From assembly GCF_009757775.1 (NCBI RefSeq), contig NZ_RHLK01000002.1, positions 316,113-380,112 of the forward strand: DNA of 64,000 bases, written 5' to 3'. The number at the start of each line of letters is the position of its first letter. Position 1 is the first letter of the stretch. This document shows, in pieces, positions 62,396 through 64,000 of the stretch. The DNA comes from Paenibacillus lutrae (GTDB lineage Bacteria; Bacillota; Bacilli; Paenibacillales; NBRC-103111). The notes under the pieces were generated by a model that worked only from the letters and a program-made list of their open reading frames with translations, was not told where the DNA came from and did not search any database. Made by a program: the position numbers and the translations under genes.

Positions 62396-62635
62396 AAAAA
62401 TACACCCCTAAAGTATCATCGGTTTCCCATATGGGTTTTTCCAATGTCTACTATAAGGGGTGCACTTCATTACGATGAGAGGGCTTTTTGTCGGTCGCAG
62501 ATATTCTTGTTCATGCAGAAACGATGAAACATTGGAGCGCATATACGCCGGCAAGACCGTTACATTTGGCGGACTTCGCCGCAGCCCCAGGGCGCTCCGG
62601 GTTCATCAGCCCTATATGCTGCCTGGCTTACTAAG

Positions 62636-63532
62636 CTACTTGTCTTTCTTCTCGACGCGTTCGTGCATCCACTCTTCATAGCACTGAATAGCGGCGGCGA
62701 GGTCTTCTTCGCCGAGGCCTTTGCTCAGTCCCATCTGGAAGACGGTCGTTGCGGCATGAAGAGCAGGGGCCGGAAGCTGAAACTTTCCGGTCAGTTCCGA
62801 AGCGAGCAGCAGGTCTTTCAGCATCAATTTCAGCGAGAACTGGTTGCTGAAATCGCGTTCGATGATCTTAGGTCCTTTGAGCTCAGCCTGCTTGCTGCCG
62901 GCAGAGCCGGCTTGTACGATCTGAAGGAACTGCTCAGGCGCGAGCCCGGCTTTGGTCGCGATGGACAAGCCCTCCATCAGTCCGATGGCATTGATGCCGA
63001 CGATGGTGTTGTGGGCAAGCTTGGCATACGACCCGGAGCCGGAGGGCCCCATGTACAGCACCTTGCTGCCCAGTTCACTCAGCAGCGCATGCTGGCCCTC
63101 GAACACATCGCGGTCGCCGCCGACCATGAACACGAGCGTAGCGGCTTCGGCGGCTGGCTTGCTGCCGGTCACTGGCGCGTCGAGGAAGCTTGCATTCCTC
63201 GCGCCCAGGTCCGCATGAAGCCGCTGGCTAAGTGAAGGCGAGATTGTGCTGCTGTCGATGACGGTCACTCCGTCTTTGACAGATCGCAGCACACCGTTCT
63301 CGCCATAGAACGCGTCTTCTACCACGGAGTCGTTGCTCAGCATGGTGAAGACCACGTCGGCCTGCGCAGCGGCCTCGGCCGGGGTAGCCGCAACCGATGC
63401 TCCTGCCCGGGCAAGCTCATCTGTCTTATCCGTGCTGCGGTTATAGACCGTGACGGGATACCCTTTGCGGACCAGATTAAGCGCCATCGGCTTGCCCATG
63501 GTTCCCATTCCAATAAATCCGATACGTTTCAT
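62636..63532 (-). CDS. NAD(P)-dependent oxidoreductase, 3-hydroxyisobutyrate dehydrogenase family
   Basis: This 298-residue beta-hydroxyacid dehydrogenase has the N-terminal dinucleotide motif GFIGMGTMGKPMALNL, the substrate-binding DAPVTGSKPAAE, the catalytic Lys in KLAHNTIVG and a helical C-terminal domain. Members reduce or oxidise 3-hydroxyisobutyrate, tartronate semialdehyde or succinic semialdehyde; the substrate here is not decided by sequence. AGAGGTGA precedes the ATG on the minus strand. Confidence 0.9.
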   Translation of the reverse strand: MKRIGFIGMGTMGKPMALNLVRKGYPVTVYNRSTDKTDELARAGASVAATPAEAAAQADVVFTMLSNDSVVEDAFYGENGVLRSVKDGVTVIDSSTISPSLSQRLHADLGARNASFLDAPVTGSKPAAEAATLVFMVGGDRDVFEGQHALLSELGSKVLYMGPSGSGSYAKLAHNTIVGINAIGLMEGLSIATKAGLAPEQFLQIVQAGSAGSKQAELKGPKIIERDFSNQFSLKLMLKDLLLASELTGKFQLPAPALHAATTVFQMGLSKGLGEEDLAAAIQCYEEWMHERVEKKDK

Positions 63533-63869
63533 GTGTAATCACCTCTTCAAGAGTTGGACGGACATCAACATTTCACTTGCAACTTATCCGGAAAGCTTTT
63601 ATAGTAAGAAATCAATGCGGGCATGAAGCAGAAGGCGCGGCTGCCGTGAGACAAATACGGCCAATCTGGTCATACTAGCGGAAGTAAGAAGCGCCGGCAG
63701 TAGAGAGAACTTTCCCGCGGGTAACCGTTTCCTTCACGACGTTGTAATTTGTACATAGCCAAGAAGAGGAACCGTTTCTTAAGCTCCTTGTGTACAATTA
63801 CGTGTATGGCTCTAATTGTAGCATGTTTACATGCGGGCGGCACGCGAAAAGCGCCTGTGAGGGGAAGAC

Positions 63870-63898
63870 TTGCAGACAGCGGAGAAGAAAAGTATGCT
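63870..63898 (+). promoter_or_regulatory. Candidate promoter of pgi
   Basis: TTGCAG (63870-63875), a 17-base spacer and TATGCT (63893-63898), 33 bases before the pgi start. The remaining ~300 bases between 63533 and here hold nothing else I can support. Confidence 0.55.
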
Positions 63899-63931
63899 AG
63901 TATAAAAAGTTCAACCGAGGAGGAGAGCAAG

Positions 63932-64000
63932 TTGACCCAAAAGCTTCAATTTGATTACAGCAAAGCGCTGGGCTTCGTTAACCAGCATGAGATTGATTAC
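63932..64000 (+). CDS. pgi: Glucose-6-phosphate isomerase, N-terminal fragment
   Basis: TTG start after GAGGAGGAGAG; the first 23 residues read MTQKLQFDYSKALGFVNQHE then IDY, matching the conserved N-terminus of Bacillales Pgi (FDYSKAL ... NEHEL). The gene runs off the window. Only the start is seen, so the call rests on this short match. Confidence 0.75.
   Translation, partial: MTQKLQFDYSKALGFVNQHEIDY

Larger units (their letters stand above)
61194..62469 (-). mobile_element. IS3-family insertion sequence
   Basis: The two transposase genes are bounded by imperfect inverted ends starting TGAAGTCCAG (left, 61194) and TGAAGTGCAC (right end read on the minus strand, 62469). The length of about 1276 bases suits an IS3-family element. 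I find no convincing 3-4 bp target duplication, so the exact ends are tentative. It lies in an AT-rich accessory patch. Confidence 0.8.

Noticed and set aside
61191-62473. Target-site duplication flanking the IS
   Set aside because: TTAG on the left and TTAC on the right do not match as a perfect 3-4 bp repeat at the tentative ends.

Overview
This window looks like a chromosomal segment of an aerobic, moderate-GC Firmicute of the Paenibacillaceae (Paenibacillus or a close relative). The evidence is the Bacillales-type 23S/5S rRNA tail, a large tRNA cluster without introns, strong AGGAGG-type ribosome binding sites with frequent GTG/TTG starts, SLH-anchored surface proteins, an epsB-EAR-epsC gene order, and housekeeping genes (tkt, purU, deoxyribonuclease IV, pgi) of Bacillales type. 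The species assignment is an inference.

Layout. 1-760: end of an rRNA operon followed by a probable small structured RNA. 0.9-2.4 kb: an ECF-type sigma factor with its probable membrane anti-sigma partner. 2.5-11.8 kb: a cobalamin riboswitch followed by a 1550-residue surface protein built of transcobalamin/intrinsic-factor-like pieces, a membrane-anchored DUF4430 protein, and a complete ECF transporter (T, fused A-A', S). I read this as one vitamin B12 capture and import operon. 12-16.2 kb: an MFS exporter, a UbiD-type decarboxylase and a PadR regulator. 16.4-17.3 kb: ten tRNA genes. 17.5-22.3 kb: a fused TrpE-TrpG anthranilate synthase, PabB and a KDG-type sugar kinase. 22.9-30.6 kb: two tRNA-Gly genes and a set of small unrelated units (hydrolase, GtrA, MFS, kinase-like protein, ABC exporter, MBL hydrolase, pentapeptide protein).

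31-53.4 kb: a large exopolysaccharide locus. An LCP ligase, a recombinase-like protein that has lost its first catalytic arginine, an XRE regulator and a CpsB-type phosphatase precede a short peptide/nucleotidyltransferase/PqqD trio. Then come Wzz, the BY-kinase, an EAR antitermination RNA, and genes for a bacillosamine-type initiating sugar (dehydratase, aminotransferase, acetyltransferase, sugar transferase), Wzx, Wzy, three glycosyltransferases and UDP-Glc/GlcA/GalA supply (GtaB, Ugd, epimerases). A recurrent 15-bp palindrome, GATAC-N5-GTATC, sits on or inside promoters at most transcription entry points of this locus and also in front of a small Cys-pair protein just beyond it. It probably defines a local regulon.

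53.7-64 kb: ordinary housekeeping genes (DUF2621 protein, DNase IV, PurU, transketolase, PpnP, HIBADH-like dehydrogenase, start of pgi), interrupted by an AT-rich accessory patch with an F420-reductase-like protein, a divergent HxlR regulator and an IS3-family insertion sequence.

The three items most worth following are the two-component transcobalamin-like B12 capture system, the GATAC palindrome regulon of the polysaccharide locus, and the peptide/nucleotidyltransferase/PqqD cassette embedded in that locus.
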